Below are positions 46,576 to 58,600 of a DNA stretch of 64,000 bases, one piece after another. Both the position numbers and the translations under genes were made by a program. Numbering within the stretch: position 1 is the stretch's first letter; every line of letters starts with the position of its first letter. Under the pieces are notes generated by a model. The model was not told where the DNA came from and did not search any database. It was given only the letters and a program-made list of their open reading frames with translations. Where the stretch lies: positions 43,709,961 through 43,773,960 of the forward strand of contig OY747713.1 of the NCBI GenBank assembly GCA_963556495.2, read 5' to 3'. The DNA comes from Valencia hispanica (Eukaryota; Chordata; Actinopteri; Cyprinodontiformes; Valenciidae).

Positions 46576-46594
46576 CCCCCCCCCCCCCCCCCCC
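46576..46594. repeat. Poly-C run (19 C) between L1 ORF1 and ORF2
   Basis: An uninterrupted tract of 19 C on the plus strand (G on the L1 sense strand). Its length may be imprecise because homopolymers are error-prone in sequencing. Confidence 0.9.
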
Positions 46595-46687
46595 ACATTG
46601 AGTAATGTAAACAACTTTACAGAGCTGTGCTAACATTACATTATAGTTGACTGATAAAACAACTCGTATCTGACCAGTGTTACATGA

Positions 46688-47531
46688 CTAATAAAGCCAA
46701 GGAGTACGCTGGGGGTCCCTGAACAGCTGCCCATTAACATACAGTTTATCTACCGCTACTGTAGCTCTGGTGCCTTCACTGATATATTTCTTTCTGATTG
46801 GGAACAAAACGCGCCTTCTATCCAGGATTTCCTTCGGATATTGATCATTAACGTTGTAATTCGTTCCCCGCAGCTCTCTGCCCTGGCCTCTGACCTGCTC
46901 TTTTTGCTTGTAATGCTCGAATTTAGCAACAATAGGTTGTGGCCGGCTGTTGTTAGGCTTCTTACCTCCGAGCCGGTGGACGCGGTGAAAAGCGATGTTT
47001 TTTACCGTGTCGCTTGGGAGCTTTAACTGATGTTGGAGAAAATCTCGGACGGTGGATTCAGCGTCGTCCTCAGCCTGTTCTGGGATCCGGGAAAAAACAA
47101 GATTGTCCCGCATTCCCCTGGCCTTTATATCCAAGATAGTTTCTTTCATCCTCTTACTTTCTCCGGACAGCTGCGTCATCCCCTCGGTGAGTTTCTTTAC
47201 ACCGTCTCTCAGCGTTTGGTTGTTGGCTGAACTCCAGGGATTCCCTTAGAGCTTGAAATTCTTTATGGAGAACCTCAACCAGGGCCAGACGGGCGTCTAG
47301 GCTGGTTAGCTTCTTATCTATTGAGTCCAGGACATCACTGTAGCGTTTCTCTGGAGAGATGGTGGGGGTGCTGGCCTCAGAACGGGTGCGTTTCTGTGAT
47401 GGTGTGCTTGTCGGCATAGCAGAGGTGGATTTCTGTGGCTTGCCCATTACACTGTTGTCAAAGCACTCGTCCAAGTAGCTTTCCAGGCTGTGCAAGGTTT
47501 CCTCGTCCAGCTTGTTTATGGAGAAATACAA
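46688..47531 (-). pseudogene. L1 ORF1 (RNA-binding, coiled-coil), one frameshift
   Basis: The N-terminal part (47531-47154) starts M-Y-F-S-I-N-K-L-D-E-E-T-L-H and has a Ser/Thr/Pro-rich segment and then a heptad-like region (L-D-S-I-D-K-K-L-T-S-L-D-A-R-L-A-L-V-E), a likely coiled coil. The frame shifts near 47165. The C-terminal part holds an RRM-like domain (M-R-D-N-L-V-F-S-R-I-P-E, I-A-F-H-R-V-H-R-L-G) and the C-terminal domain (R-R-R-V-L-F-P-I-R-K-K), as in transposase_22-type L1 ORF1 proteins. In a working element it coats the LINE RNA. Confidence 0.78.
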
Positions 47532-48138
47532 AATAATGGTTATTATTATTAAACGTTTGCTATATTTGGCTCAAATGTTATGGTTTGTTTTTACCCGAGT
47601 TTGTTTGTTTTACCAGTTTACCGCCATATTACTTACGCACAGCTCTCTCGAGATCTCAGCAGCAGCTCATCCGTCGAAGAAAATATCTTCTACCCTTCAT
47701 ATAGATGAGGCTGTAGTCTGCATCTGCGTTTTTCATATTTTATCATAGCCAGTTTTGTACATGAGCCCCACTTGGGCCAACGCTTGAGCTCCCTCGCACC
47801 CAGATCACGTTTGCCTTCTCTGCAAGCAGCTTCTGCCTTCAGTCCCCTGATGTTATGTCTTCATTGCTAGGTTAACCAAAACACTCCTCACAGCTGAGGA
47901 GTCACAAGTTAGTGATGGGAATGCTGGCTCTTTTTGGAGAGCCAGTCCTTTTGGCTCGGCTCACAAAAAAGAGCTGTCTCTTTCGGCTCCCAAGTGGCTC
48001 CTCAGATTTTCTGTTGTTTAAAGTATATTTATCAACAAAAATATTGCAAAACTATGTGTAAAATGATTTACTAATGTAAAAAAATGCAATATATTAAATA
48101 TTTATCATTTATATGGCTTTATTTACTGAACACTTTAA

Positions 48139-48628
48139 AGGGGCTATATGCAATTTTCTGAAATTTAAACTCGCGACACCTGTGGCCAAAAAACGAAACT
48201 GCTCTTCCTTTCTGCTCGCTCTCGCAGCGCGCGCTCGTACTCCGGTCGCTCTCCATCTTCGATCTTTTTTGGGCACTTGTCAGGGGTTTAACATTTTTAG
48301 TCTTATGTGGAGTTACTGTTGGTTTCAGAGTTCTTCTGGGTCTCTTCTGTGTATTCGCACAATCCATTGAACTGCTTACGAGTGCTGACTAGCGGTGGTG
48401 GCAGAGTGATCTGAAACGTTTAACATGAATGCGCTTGACGTCACATCCGCAGACAGCGCGGGAAAATCCGACAGAAAATAGACAAAATTGGATACAGGCT
48501 TATAGGTGCATCCACTGTGAGCTGACAAGGTGTCAGTATGCTCATCAGGAGATGTTTGAGTCATAAATGGTCAAATAAAAAGGCTATTGTTACGTTTATT
48601 TTGGGGGAAAAAGTTGCATAGAGGCCCT
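48139..48628. mobile_element. TTAA-flanked MITE nested in the hAT element
   Basis: It is flanked by TTAA on both sides (48135-48138 and 48629-48632). The ends are AGGGGCTATATGCAA and (complement) AGGGCCTCTATGCAA. It is 490 bp and non-coding. TTAA targets fit piggyBac or Kolobok; AGGG-type ends favour Kolobok. Confidence 0.78.
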
Positions 48629-48876
48629 TTAAGAAATCTGAACTTCAGTGCTACAAAAATAAAAATATAAACAAAGGCTATAAAAAAACAGACCCATCCA
48701 GGACTCACCAGTGTTTTAAAAAAACATAATATTCATAATATACTGGTTGCAAGAACTATTTACATTGAAGAAACCTGAACAAACTCACAGAATGACAACA
48801 AAACTTTTGTGAAGATTAGCATTTGGAAAAACCAAGTACCTCAGCTTTGAGGGGCTGATCCTGTTTCTTCTTTCTG

Positions 48877-50344
48877 TTAATTATCTGCCCTGTTTAGGAA
48901 AAGATTATCTCTGAGGGTACAGATGTTGCTACAATACACAGTCTCCCTGCCATCACATGTGTAAGACGCGGGTAGACTAGACCTTTGGTCTCCCACCAGT
49001 TCAGTGGGTCTGCACTTCTCTGGAAAAGGGGCTCCTCGAGATATGATCTCAAAAGTATTGCATCTGCTGAGGGACTGCTTCTTGTAGTGTCTCCACTTTC
49101 CCGTTCTTCGAAGAACCTCCAAACAGCAGGTGCTTGTGGCTCCTCTTGTTCATGCTCTGCTGCCTCTTCTCCCTCTTGGTCCTTTGGAGTGGAGTTGACT
49201 GGCTAGATCTTGCTGCTGCTGCAGTTATTCTCTGAAGAGCTTCATCCACCGTTCTATTGTCATTAAAAGCCAGCTTTTTGAATCTTGGGTCAAGAATTGT
49301 TGTTTCTGACAGGACAGCGTTATATTCCATTTTGTTGAACCCTCTGTCCATGGATCCACACAGAGTATCCACTAACTCTTTCACCTCCCCTGTGGTTACT
49401 CTGATCTGGTGCTCAGCTGTCACTCTCTGCAGACCCTTGCACAGGATCAACATTTTAGAGGCTGTAACATAGCTGGAAGAATAAATAAGTGTTAAAATTA
49501 TCCTTTCATTTATTTATTAGTATATGTTATTATTTCCAGTCATGTCTAATCTGCTTCTCATTCTAATGTAACAACTAATAAAAATGATAATAATAATAAT
49601 AATATTAATAACGTGATAATCATTTATACACTGTACCTGTCTGCACTGATCTCCACAGTGACCTGCTCAAATGGCTCCAGAACAGTGCATGCTTCCTGCA
49701 GTACAACAAAGTGACATGTGACTGACATGAATGATGTGGTGGTTCGAGATTTCCAGCAGTCAGTTGTTAAACAAACAGCTGTGACTTTTTTTTACCCTTT
49801 CTTGGAGTAAAGCACGTTCTCTATCATATAGGCCTGGGATGATTTTTTGTGAAAGCGTTATTCTCCTTGGAACTGCATACATTGGATTGAGAACATGGGT
49901 GTAGCTTCTGAATCCTCTGTCATCCAGAATTGAGAATGGCTGAAAATCACATGCAACCATTTTTGCAAGTTCCTCATCAATTGTGTTCTGTCTGAGTGGG
50001 GTCATAGCCTTTTGCAGAAACTGGCTCATAGAGCTCTGGGTAGGTCGAGGTGGTGTACTGCATGATGCTGTAGACATTGCAGCCGCAACAGTTGCAGTAG
50101 ACACACTGGCACCTTCATTGGCAAGTTGCCTTGCTTGTCTGCTTTCTTCTAACTGCACTGATGGGTGAACAGTGTTCATGTGTCTGTGCAGGTTATTTGT
50201 GGAGCCTGCTCTATATGATATTTCCACCTTGCACATGTTACACTCTGCCTTTGAGCTGCTTGCAACATTGAAATGGGTCCAAATTCTGCTGCGTTTCCTG
50301 CTGCTGTCACTCATTTTCTCACGTTTCTCGTTTGTTCGTCGCAC
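48877..50344 (-). pseudogene. hAT transposase with N-terminal BED zinc finger, spliced, deleted and frameshifted
   Basis: The N-terminal exon (50344-49760) contains a BED-type finger: R-I-W-T-H-F-N, C-N-M-C, then H-R-H-M-N-T-V-H. A low-complexity Ala/Ser/Thr segment and the hAT region L-A-K-M-V-A-C-D-F-Q-P-F-S follow. A small exon (about 49710-49638) reads T-V-L-E-P-F-E-Q-V-T-V-E-I-S-A-D between a CAG acceptor and a GGTACAG donor. The next exon (49477 down) has A-S-K-M-L-I-L-C-K-G-L-Q-R-V-T-A and L-D-P-R-F-K-K-L-A-F. The C-terminal part (49130-48860) includes the remnant V-A-T-S-V-P-S-E of the dimerisation block, with frameshifts and a stop. Roughly the middle of the catalytic domain between the first two exons is absent. 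It is an inactive ZBED-like transposase. Confidence 0.8.
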
Positions 50345-50541
50345 TCTCTCTCTTTCTCACTCGCTCGCTTTTTTCCTCCTCTTTCCCTCTCTGGCCGCCC
50401 TTCGTGTGCATGTGATCACTGCTGTGTGTCTGACCCTCCCTGTTTCCCGCCCCTACTGCTCTGTGTGTGGACACGCAGTTGCTGTTACACATGTTGACCA
50501 ATCACCTGTGGCCAATCACCTGTGGCTTTCACCAAAACAAG

Positions 50542-50563
50542 AGAAAAAAAAAAAAAAAAAAAA
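50542..50563. repeat. Poly-A run
   Basis: About 20 A's lie near the right end of the hAT element; no retroposon head precedes it. Confidence 0.85.
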
Positions 50564-50652
50564 AGGAAAACTGCTCGCAATGACGAGCCGGCTCCCGTTG
50601 TTCACTTCAACGAACCGGCTCTTAGAGCGACTGACACATCACTATCACAAGA

Positions 50653-51609
50653 TACATCAGAGCTGGTGAAAGGCCTCTTCCCTAACTCTAATAATAATGC
50701 CATATTCCCCAGATGCCTCAAGATATTTCTGTAACATTCCTCTCTTTTTCTTTCACTACAGTAATGCCCAAAACATACAGATATATTTCAAGTTGATACA
50801 ATTTCCAATGGGTGCAAAGAGAGCCGACAGAAAAAGACAATGATCAAACAATCAACTTAAAATCAGACATGATTCATGCTGGCTATTGAATTAGCTCAAA
50901 GTAACCAGGGATCGTCCATTCAGGTGACCTTGTTGAGACATAACTTGTTTGTCAGAATGAAAAACCCACCGGGGTTTTTAATGATCTATTTGTGGTTTTC
51001 TTTTGTTCACCACTTCATTCATATTGGTGGGAAAAGATTCTGACATCCGCTTGCCCCCAAGGATAGCCACACTTAGTCTCGTCATCTGTCAGGACTCTAG
51101 AAAAATCCAACAGAGAGGTGTTATGTAGCCTCTTTTTGCCCTTCTCAATTAGATATTAAATCTGGACGGTGTGTTGAATGTCATGACCCCCAAGGTTCAC
51201 CTCTGGTTCACCTCTGGTCCTCCTCGGAAGCGAAGTATCACCAATCAGTAGGCCCCTGTCCACTGACAGCTTCCAGCTGAGTTATTAAGGGTTAGAGGAT
51301 GTAAGTCCAAACATATGTGAGCTAATTCAAAGGATTAGTTAGTTAATTGTAAGTAAGTGATTAGGTCAGACATTAGGTTAGCAGACGTGGGAGTTTGGTT
51401 TAGATTACCCTGATGCGGCTGCTGCATGAAACAATCCTAAACGAACTCCACAACTTAAGTTAATGAGCCACGCTTCATTAACTCTTTATGCAAGACGAAA
51501 TCAATCAAAAATCCGTGTTTAAATAATCCTCATTGAAGGGCTTTAGTTTTTATGCCCCAAATCCCACAGATCCTACTAACCATAGAGTCCTTTAATCTTG
51601 CTGACTGTT
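50653..51609. other. No recognised gene
   Basis: Only short open frames; nothing repeat-like is recognised by eye. Confidence 0.5.
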
Positions 51610-52130
51610 TTGAGTTTAATCTGAATCCTTATTCTGTCATATTTCTTAGTTGTTTGTGTAGTCTTTGAGTTAAAGTTTGTTGTGTTTCTGTTTTTCTCCC
51701 TCCTCTCTTATGTTCATTAGTGCTTCAAGTTTGTCTTAGTTTACTTCCTAGTTACCACTTTGTGTTTAGTCTTTCCTTATGCCTTCTTAGGTTTATCTGT
51801 CTAGTCATTTCTTATGTTTTGTTCCTTGCCTCCCTCTCTGTTTCCTCCTTGCCATTTTTCCTCTCTGCCCCTGGTGCTGATTGCGTCCACCTGTTCTCTC
51901 ACCTGCAACTGCTTCCCACTAATTAGTCCTCAAGTTTCAGTTTCAACAGTTCTCATTCACTCACTACTCGCTGGTTTCTCGTCAAAGATTCTTGTCAATG
52001 ATTCCTGTTACCCGGTTTCTGCATTTTCTTGTCCTCCTGAGTTTTGTAATTTCCCTGTTCCTCTGCTGAATTAAATCATCATTTAATATGTCACTGCATT
52101 TGGGTCCTTTATAATACAAGATCATGACAT
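51610..52130 (+). repeat. Dispersed repeat R1, copy 2 (opposite orientation to copy 1)
   Basis: Pyrimidine-rich sequence that ends CACTGCATTTGGGTCCTTT. In reverse complement it follows copy 1 (10781-11375) block by block, including TCACTACTCGCTGGTT and CTCTCACCTGCAACTGCTTC on this strand. The class is unknown. Open frames here (for example 51720-52074) are by-products of the repeat. Confidence 0.65.
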
Positions 52131-53433
52131 ATACAAACTGAATTGAAAATGCCTATTCTCCTCTCCTAATATAGTGCCATTATACTATAAACTTCTTCTT
52201 TAAAAACGTGATTATTTTCAAAGTTGACCAAAACCCGAATTGAACCAAAAAATTTAATTATCCAATTATCTCACAATAGGTAATTGTAATCCAATTCCCT
52301 CTTTTTCTTGAAAATATTGATCCCCTGTCTCGGGATTGCTATTAGCTAGTGTGAAAACTTTCTTAAAGTGATCGCTGTTTGAGTAGAGCTGTGGAGATAA
52401 AAGTTAATACAAAATTAAGGAAATCCCAATGGTTAAATTTGCTTCATCTGCTTCCTCTGTACCTGGGGAATAAAACTAGATCAAAGTCAAAGGTTATGAA
52501 TGTAGCTTGATAAGTTCCCATTAATCATTGTGGGTTCCCAGTTCTGCTGCTGGAACCCCTGAGACCTCATTCCAATTAATAAACTTTCCAGTACCTCTTT
52601 CTTTAAAAACACTTTTTTAAAACCATGTTTTACTCCAGTTTATTTAGAATCCGCTTTTCAAACTTGTTTTCAGAACCATGCTTTTAGCACATGAGACAAT
52701 TCCGAAACTCTCTTTATTTCCAAAAGTCAATCGTTCTCTATTCAGTCAGGTTGTTGCTGAATAGAATCTGTTCCGAAAAACTTCAACAGTTTAGCAAGCT
52801 GCGGCCCGTGGGCCCGAAGCAGACGGCTGTTATCTAATTAATGAAATGGGAAACACAAAGTTCCCAATGCTTCTGAACCTAGTAACTAATTTGGAAGGTT
52901 TATTTATTTTTTTTCCATTGCCATTTGCCTTAAGATGTAGTTGTCAATTCAATTTAGGCCATCAATGAGTTTGTTAAGATCTGCTGTGAAGAACTGTTAG
53001 GCCTCCTTGAGTACAGCCTATCAATAAGGTTCCCCATTTCTCAATATTATTCTTTCATCGTTATTATCATATCAACCTTTTAAAACTATCTGCCATTCAA
53101 GACAGTTATTCACTCTATTTTCTGTATGAATTAAGTTAGATTAAGGTTTGTTTATTTTTTTTAGGAATTATTAATCGTGGGTTGTTCACAGCTAAACTGT
53201 GATTAATCAGATTAAAGGTTTTTATCATCTGAAAGCCTAAAAAAAAATGGATTTGTAATCTGAACCAAGACTTCAGGAACGATGATGGTTTTAAAGATTT
53301 TTATGGGGGCTGGAAAAAACAGGTAATAAAGAAAGCCGGAATAAAATGTTCTTTGTCTCTCAAGTTAAAATGTAAATTATTTAATTAAGAAATTATTATT
53401 AAAGGCATCTGGGGAATATAGCATGATTATTAA
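52131..53433. other. No recognised gene; AT-rich
   Basis: No coding or repeat family is recognised in this stretch. Confidence 0.5.
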
Positions 53434-53962
53434 GCTTGGTATATACTTCTGCGTCGCGTCAATCGCGTAGGTTACGCCGTAACCGCCGTACCCACTGCTG
53501 TGTTTATACTTCTGCGTAGGGCTGAAACCGTCGTGTTGCTGTTTCATTTCCAGACCTGCAGGTGGCAGTAGGCTGGTGTCGGTCGGCAAACTCCACAGGG
53601 CGGAGTTTTTCTGATGGTTTGCTTATGTTTGCTTCAGTTCCGGCAAGTATTTCCTGTTTTAGAACAACGATGGCGGCCTTTGTGCAGTGTCTCAACGAGA
53701 TCGTGGACGCAGACGAACTAATTATCCTTCTTTTGAACACTTTCCAACGCAAGCAAATGAGAAGACGGAGATGTAGAAGATGGTACGTGCGTACGTAATC
53801 TCACTGACCAATCACAAGGGAGTACTTCTGCGTCTCTGAGTCGCATCGCCGGGCTGCACGTCAGGTCCGAGGAGGTGCACGTCAAGCCTCTGCGGACCTA
53901 CGCAGAGGCTACGCAGAGGCTACGCCGGTTACGGCGTACCCTACGCAAAATTCTATACTGAT
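53434..53962 (+). mobile_element. PIF/Harbinger-type MITE with coding remnant
   Basis: Inverted ends: the left reads TATATACTTCTGCGTCGC then GCGTAGGTTACGCCGTAACC. The right in complement reads TATAGAATTTTGCGTAGGG then TACGCCGTAACCGGCG. Several ACGCAGAGGCT units lie near the right end. The interior holds a short ORF from ATG 53670 that resembles the N-terminus of a Harbinger-type nuclease. Confidence 0.68.
53670..53798 (+). pseudogene. N-terminal remnant of a Harbinger-type nuclease
   Basis: ATG in a good context (AACGATGG) opens M-A-A-F-V-Q-C-L-N-E-I-V-D-A-D-E-L, then an Arg-rich tract (R-K-Q-M-R-R-R-R-C-R-R-W-Y-V-R) and a stop. Fish Harbinger nucleases have a comparable start, ending R-R-R-W-x-V-R before the first intron. 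Here the rest of the gene is deleted, so the MITE kept only the first coding piece. Confidence 0.5.
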
Positions 53963-54918
53963 TATGTGAAGCAGGACAAAACTAGAGGTTTTAGTACAGG
54001 CAAGTCTGGCAAGGTGTCCAGTTTGGCACAAACAGTGCCTTTTCTATTTTTCTCATGTAAAAGTTATATTTTTCATTTTAATGTCACATAGTGTTCAGTA
54101 GTACTAAAATAAACACTCTTGGGCGTTTTTGTAAAAAAAATCTGATAATAATGCAATAATGTTTATATGTATATTTTTTGTGCACTGTGCGCCCTCTTGC
54201 ATAATGCGTCTGTCTTGCGGCAGGTAGTTTTATTTTACACATAGACCTACCCTCACAGCGGATTGGTCAATATGCATGAGCGATACCTCGTTGAATTCTT
54301 AGAAGCCACTAGAATAACGCCAAAACTTGCCAAACAAGATTGACAACACAGTCAGCCAACCAGGGAGCCGAGAACCGAGCCTCGGGGAAATGCCAGGCTT
54401 CTCGGCGAACAGACTAAAAACACTTTCTAGGAACCAAACATTGTGATAGAAATGCCCGGAAGGTTTTGAATGGTGCATACGAGATGGAAGTATCAGAAAA
54501 TAGCTTTTCTTTTCCAAAGAAATCATCTTTACATGATGACAGCAAATGTAAGGCAAATTTTACTACTGTGATTCTGAAAGGCGATTTCTTGTTGTGTTAT
54601 ACTTTGGCTTATATCTCCGCGGTGCTTTGGTGTAGCGTCATGGCAGATGCATCTTTAGAATCGGTAGATTCTCTGCTTTCATTTGAGGGGTTTCTTGTGT
54701 GTTTATCACAAAGGATTGCTGCGGTAGAGCCAGAAATGTGGCGGCTGGGTTGACTTTGAGACTTTGAAAACTATGATGTTACGAGTTTGTTCACAAATAT
54801 TTATTTACGTGGCATCTGAGTTGTGTTTGTGGTTGGTAAAAGTAGTTTAGATAGCCTTGTAGCGCGTGGTCTTCTGTTCAATTTGAAGTGCATTATTACT
54901 ATTTTTTCTGTCAGGTTG
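53963..54918. other. No recognised gene
   Basis: A frame at 54466-54753 (95 codons) has no recognisable domain. Nothing else stands out. Confidence 0.45.
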
Positions 54919-55227
54919 TGTTGTCTCAAGCCTGTTTAAAGAAATTAATTAACTGGGTCCCCCAATTGGGAGACCCTCGGATTTATCAGGTAGTAACACC
55001 CAACAAATCTACTAGGTAAAAGAATAAATGAATGTATTCTATTTTATGGATCGGTCATCACAGTGATTGATCTAATTTAGTATGACATACTACGAAGGCA
55101 GTTTCAAAAACAACTCATGCGATCAGTTTACGGTGTTTAAACTCTGATTTAAAGCCGATATGCATTTTGAATACCGTAGGTAGCAATCTTTATTATTTAT
55201 GAAGCACTGGTGGTCGGCAAAAGCATG
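54919..55227. mobile_element. Family B LTR, copy 2, left part (interrupted by the provirus)
   Basis: From about 55040 the text TCTATTTTATGGATCGGTCA then CAGTGATTGATCTAATTTAG aligns with 33285-33330 of the long LTR at 32591-34473. TTTTGAATA and TTCATGAA-like blocks follow in both. The first 100 bp align poorly, and about 500 bp of the other copy are missing here. The right part resumes at 62840. Confidence 0.62.
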
Positions 55228-55652
55228 TGAAGAGATAGAAATTCTGTTAATGTTGTATGAAGGTTTAATTTTGTAGTGTATGTGGCAACACTTAGAAACA
55301 GTGAACAATCAAGAGGAATGTGGTACATCCTGTGTGCCTTGTGTGAAGAAGCTGTGACCATTCTGTGAACAAAGATCTATGTGGGAGGAGTTTCCTTTTT
55401 AACTCTTGTTTCAAATAAAAACCTTATGCTGAGATAAAGCTGTGCTCAGTTACTAGAACTGAGTCCAGTGAACGATGTCTCACTGTTAAAATATATAATT
55501 GTTGTTTGTTGTTCTTATTGCTCCTTTTTACAGAAATGAACGAGCACTCGGGAAGGTGAAATGAGAGCTCAGAGACCCCAGGGTCATAAATTAAATGTCT
55601 GTCTGTTCCTTTAAGATAGGGTTTAAATTGGAGTGAAAACACTTTCTCAACA
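55228..55652 (+). repeat. 5' LTR of the provirus
   Basis: 425 bp, TGAAGAGATAG...CTCAACA. It contains AATAAA (within TCAAATAAAAACC). It differs from the 3' LTR at about a dozen positions counted by eye. Confidence 0.88.
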
Positions 55653-55655
55653 AAA

Positions 55656-55673
55656 TGGTGACCCCGACGTGAT
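55656..55673 (+). promoter_or_regulatory. Primer-binding site, tRNA-Trp type
   Basis: TGGTGACCCCGACGTGAT lies 3 bp after the 5' LTR. The same 18 bases are known as the tRNA-Trp primer site of Rous sarcoma virus. It fixes the plus-strand orientation. Confidence 0.88.
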
Positions 55674-58600
55674 TTCTGGAGGAGCAAAGGAAAACGTGAG
55701 TTTGGAAATTGTTGTGATCAGCAGATACTGGAGATCGGAGGACGGAAGTGACCCAGGTCTGAAGTTATTTGGTAAGCGCTGACACACGAGGCGCAAAATT
55801 GACTAATCTAAAAGTATGTTCTGTCTGTAGTTCTCCAGTAAATGTTGATATCTGTTTCTGCTGAGTTAAATAGACGCCGACCGGGTCGGTAAACTCAGGG
55901 TGTGGCCGGCCCTAAGGTAAGCTAGGACGCTTCTTACTGAAAGCTTGCGTGTTGGACACGAAGAAGGCTGAGTGGGATCAGCTCGTGGATTGAGAAACCA
56001 TGGAATGTCAAAAAAAAGAAAACTCAGAGATCAGAGAGCGATTTCAACCCTGGCATTTCTTGTTCCTTTGAGCAGGATCCCAAATCTGACTGGATCTCCG
56101 GGAGGAGCCATAGGCTACTGGGAGCCCGTGCATGGCCTGGTCTAGGACCAGCTGGATCCTGGAGACCTCCAGCTCAGCGTGGAGGCCGGAACATCGCGGG
56201 GTTCCTCCCGGAGCAACAGTTGGATGGGGTCTTCCTTCACAGGGACAACAGCCAGTGAGTAAAAAATGTGATGCATGAAAGAATGAAAAATAAGAGAGAA
56301 GAAATAACTAGGTCCGGGACCTTTGTAATGCAAGCTTGTGTTTTTGCAAATAGAGATCGGGGATCTTTGCGTGATAATCCGGGATCTCACAATGTAAATT
56401 CATGTTAAAGGAGTTGGGACTCCAAAGCGCGCAGAGGTCTGGGATCTCAATTAGAAATAGGCCAAATTATAAATAATATCTAAATAATAATACTAGTAAT
56501 GAAAAAGCATGATAATAAATACATAATTATATTAATGTGTGATAAACCGGTTGTGTGTGTGTGTGCGTGTGTGTGAATGGAGATTTCTTTGGTGAAACAG
56601 CTGTAGGCTGAAAGCAGTCTCATGGTTATAAAATTGAGTAAATAACACTGCGATAAGATAAATAGATCAGATCAAAGAGAAATAAAAGCTGAATTTACTT
56701 CATTAACACAGGAATGATAAATATTTAAAAATGAAAAATAAAAACAGTAAAATGTAACTTATCGAAATATGGGGAAAAAATAGCAAAGAAGATTTAAAGG
56801 AGATGCAAAATTTATGTAAGAGAAAAGACAATACAACATTTCTTTAAAATAAATTAAAGATTATGAATTTGAAGGACGATTGACTGGGTAATTTCGCGCA
56901 CTTCTTGCGATATAAAATAAAATTAAAAAGATCAAAATTGAATAATTAGACATTTGGCGTCTCAAATAAAGGAATTCCTCAGGAGGGGGAGTAAAGAAGA
57001 GAAAAAGGAGGTGTTAATGCGTGAAGCTGATGTTTTTTAGCACCTGGGAGGATAAAAAATTTTTTTTAACTTTGTTTTCTCCTAAAGTTCCGCCGAAAGA
57101 AAAATAAAAGAGAAAACTCACTTCCATATTTTTAAAAAATCCTATGAAGAGTAAGGTAAACTTTACTGTGATCTAAATGAATTATCTTAAACAAGCAACC
57201 ACCTTCCCCCTTTCCCTCAAGGTAGGGCTTTTCTGATAATAAATGAGACCCCACCTCTGTCCCTCAACAATGGGTCGTTAGTTGTTCTCTTAATAAACAA
57301 ACCAACTGTGATGGGTTGCGACAGAAACCGGTCAAATGGACTTCCTGAGAAAGACTTGTTTGAAACCAAATTGATCATGCGTTTCAAAATTGTTAAAGGT
57401 TATCCAACTGCCGGAAGGCAGAAGAGAAGGAACACACCCCCCGCTAGCTGATAAGGAGGGGGATGTTTTAGCTGCGTGCAGCTCGCTCAATACAAAAGGT
57501 TGGGATTTCTTGAGTGCAGCGGCAACTTTCACTCTATAATAATAATAAAAAACTTAGCTAATATTTTTAATGATATTCATGGGATGTCTGTGAGATCTCT
57601 CATATAGTAGAAAAGAAATGGTTTAAAAATGACGGATTATGAGCAGAGTGATTTTATTTTGAAATACAGGCGGATGTCTACAGGTCCTGTGGGGTAGCAG
57701 CTGGGTGGCTACGTGAATTTATTCTTTGTAACACGCGGCAGCTTCAGATGCTTGCTTCTAACATTTTAATGACAGGAAAGGAAAGGGAAGGAAAAATCTT
57801 GCAATGCGCTGGGTTAGAGACTGAAAAAAAGAGAAGAAATGTTAATTACTGGATTACCGTAGTAAGGAATGTAGTAACGCACTCCAAAATTCAACTTTAG
57901 TTACCGTAGCACACTGAGTATAAGCGCACTTCAATATTTACACTCAATGGAATTGTTGCTAATGGGACAAAATTAAGGGTCTGATTAAGCAGGAAAGATG
58001 TCTGGAGATTGGGAGAGGATGCCGGCCCTCGCCCCAATCTCAGTTGAGAATGAATGGATACCACGTTTTTGGGCATCTAGCAACAGACTCTTCCACATAT
58101 AATCATAACAATAAGCTAATTTGTAGAATCTTTATGAAGGAGCAGATGAGCAGAGAGCAAGGAATAGAGATGTGATGTTTTGTTATGGAAATATTAGTTG
58201 CTGATTATCTCATTGACAAAATGGTAGGAAGTTAGTGAACCCAGATGGAGAAAAAAAAAATTAGGAATTTTGTTTTCCACTAAAAATGAGATTGAGTTGT
58301 TAGAAAAATGAAATAAAAATAATAGATTTTGCTACAGGAAAAATCTGTTGTGTTAATAATATTATCTCGAGAATTTTTTCTAATTTGTTAGGAAGAGATT
58401 TCCTATTTCACTTGAAGTTGGGCATGTTCTCTGTAGGGCATAAATTAATAATCCAAATTTTAGATTTTCATAAAATTCTTGAAACGGGACAGCTACCAAA
58501 GAATTGTTCTACTTGAAAAAAAGAAAAATTTAAGTTTTATTTGAAGTTTGTAATCAGATGAAGATAAAATAATCATATTATTGCTAACAGAAGATCCAAA

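Larger units (their letters stand above)
40447..47700 (-). mobile_element. L1-type LINE, nearly full length, split by an L2 insertion
   Basis: On the minus strand, 5' to 3', there is a short leader, ORF1 (47531-46688), a spacer with 19 C's, ORF2 endonuclease (46265-45145), RT (44887-44024) and the C-terminal part (44017-42894). After the L2 insertion, the last part of ORF2 continues at 40671-40447. Both ORFs carry frameshifts and stops, so the copy is inactive. The order and domains fit the vertebrate L1 or Tx1 clades. Confidence 0.82.
47902..50652 (-). mobile_element. hAT transposon with BED-finger transposase, internally deleted
   Basis: The element spans 47910-50644 (2735 bp). The termini are TAGTGATG at the left and its mirror CATCACTA at the right, followed inside by GGCTC-rich subterminal repeats. 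Flanks are TCACAAGT (47902-47909) and TCACAAGA (50645-50652), an 8-bp target duplication with one mismatch. The transposase is on the minus strand. A separate 490-bp MITE inserted near the left end. Confidence 0.88.

Noticed and set aside
54466..54753. 95-codon open frame
   Set aside because: No recognised domain or neighbour evidence; treated as chance.
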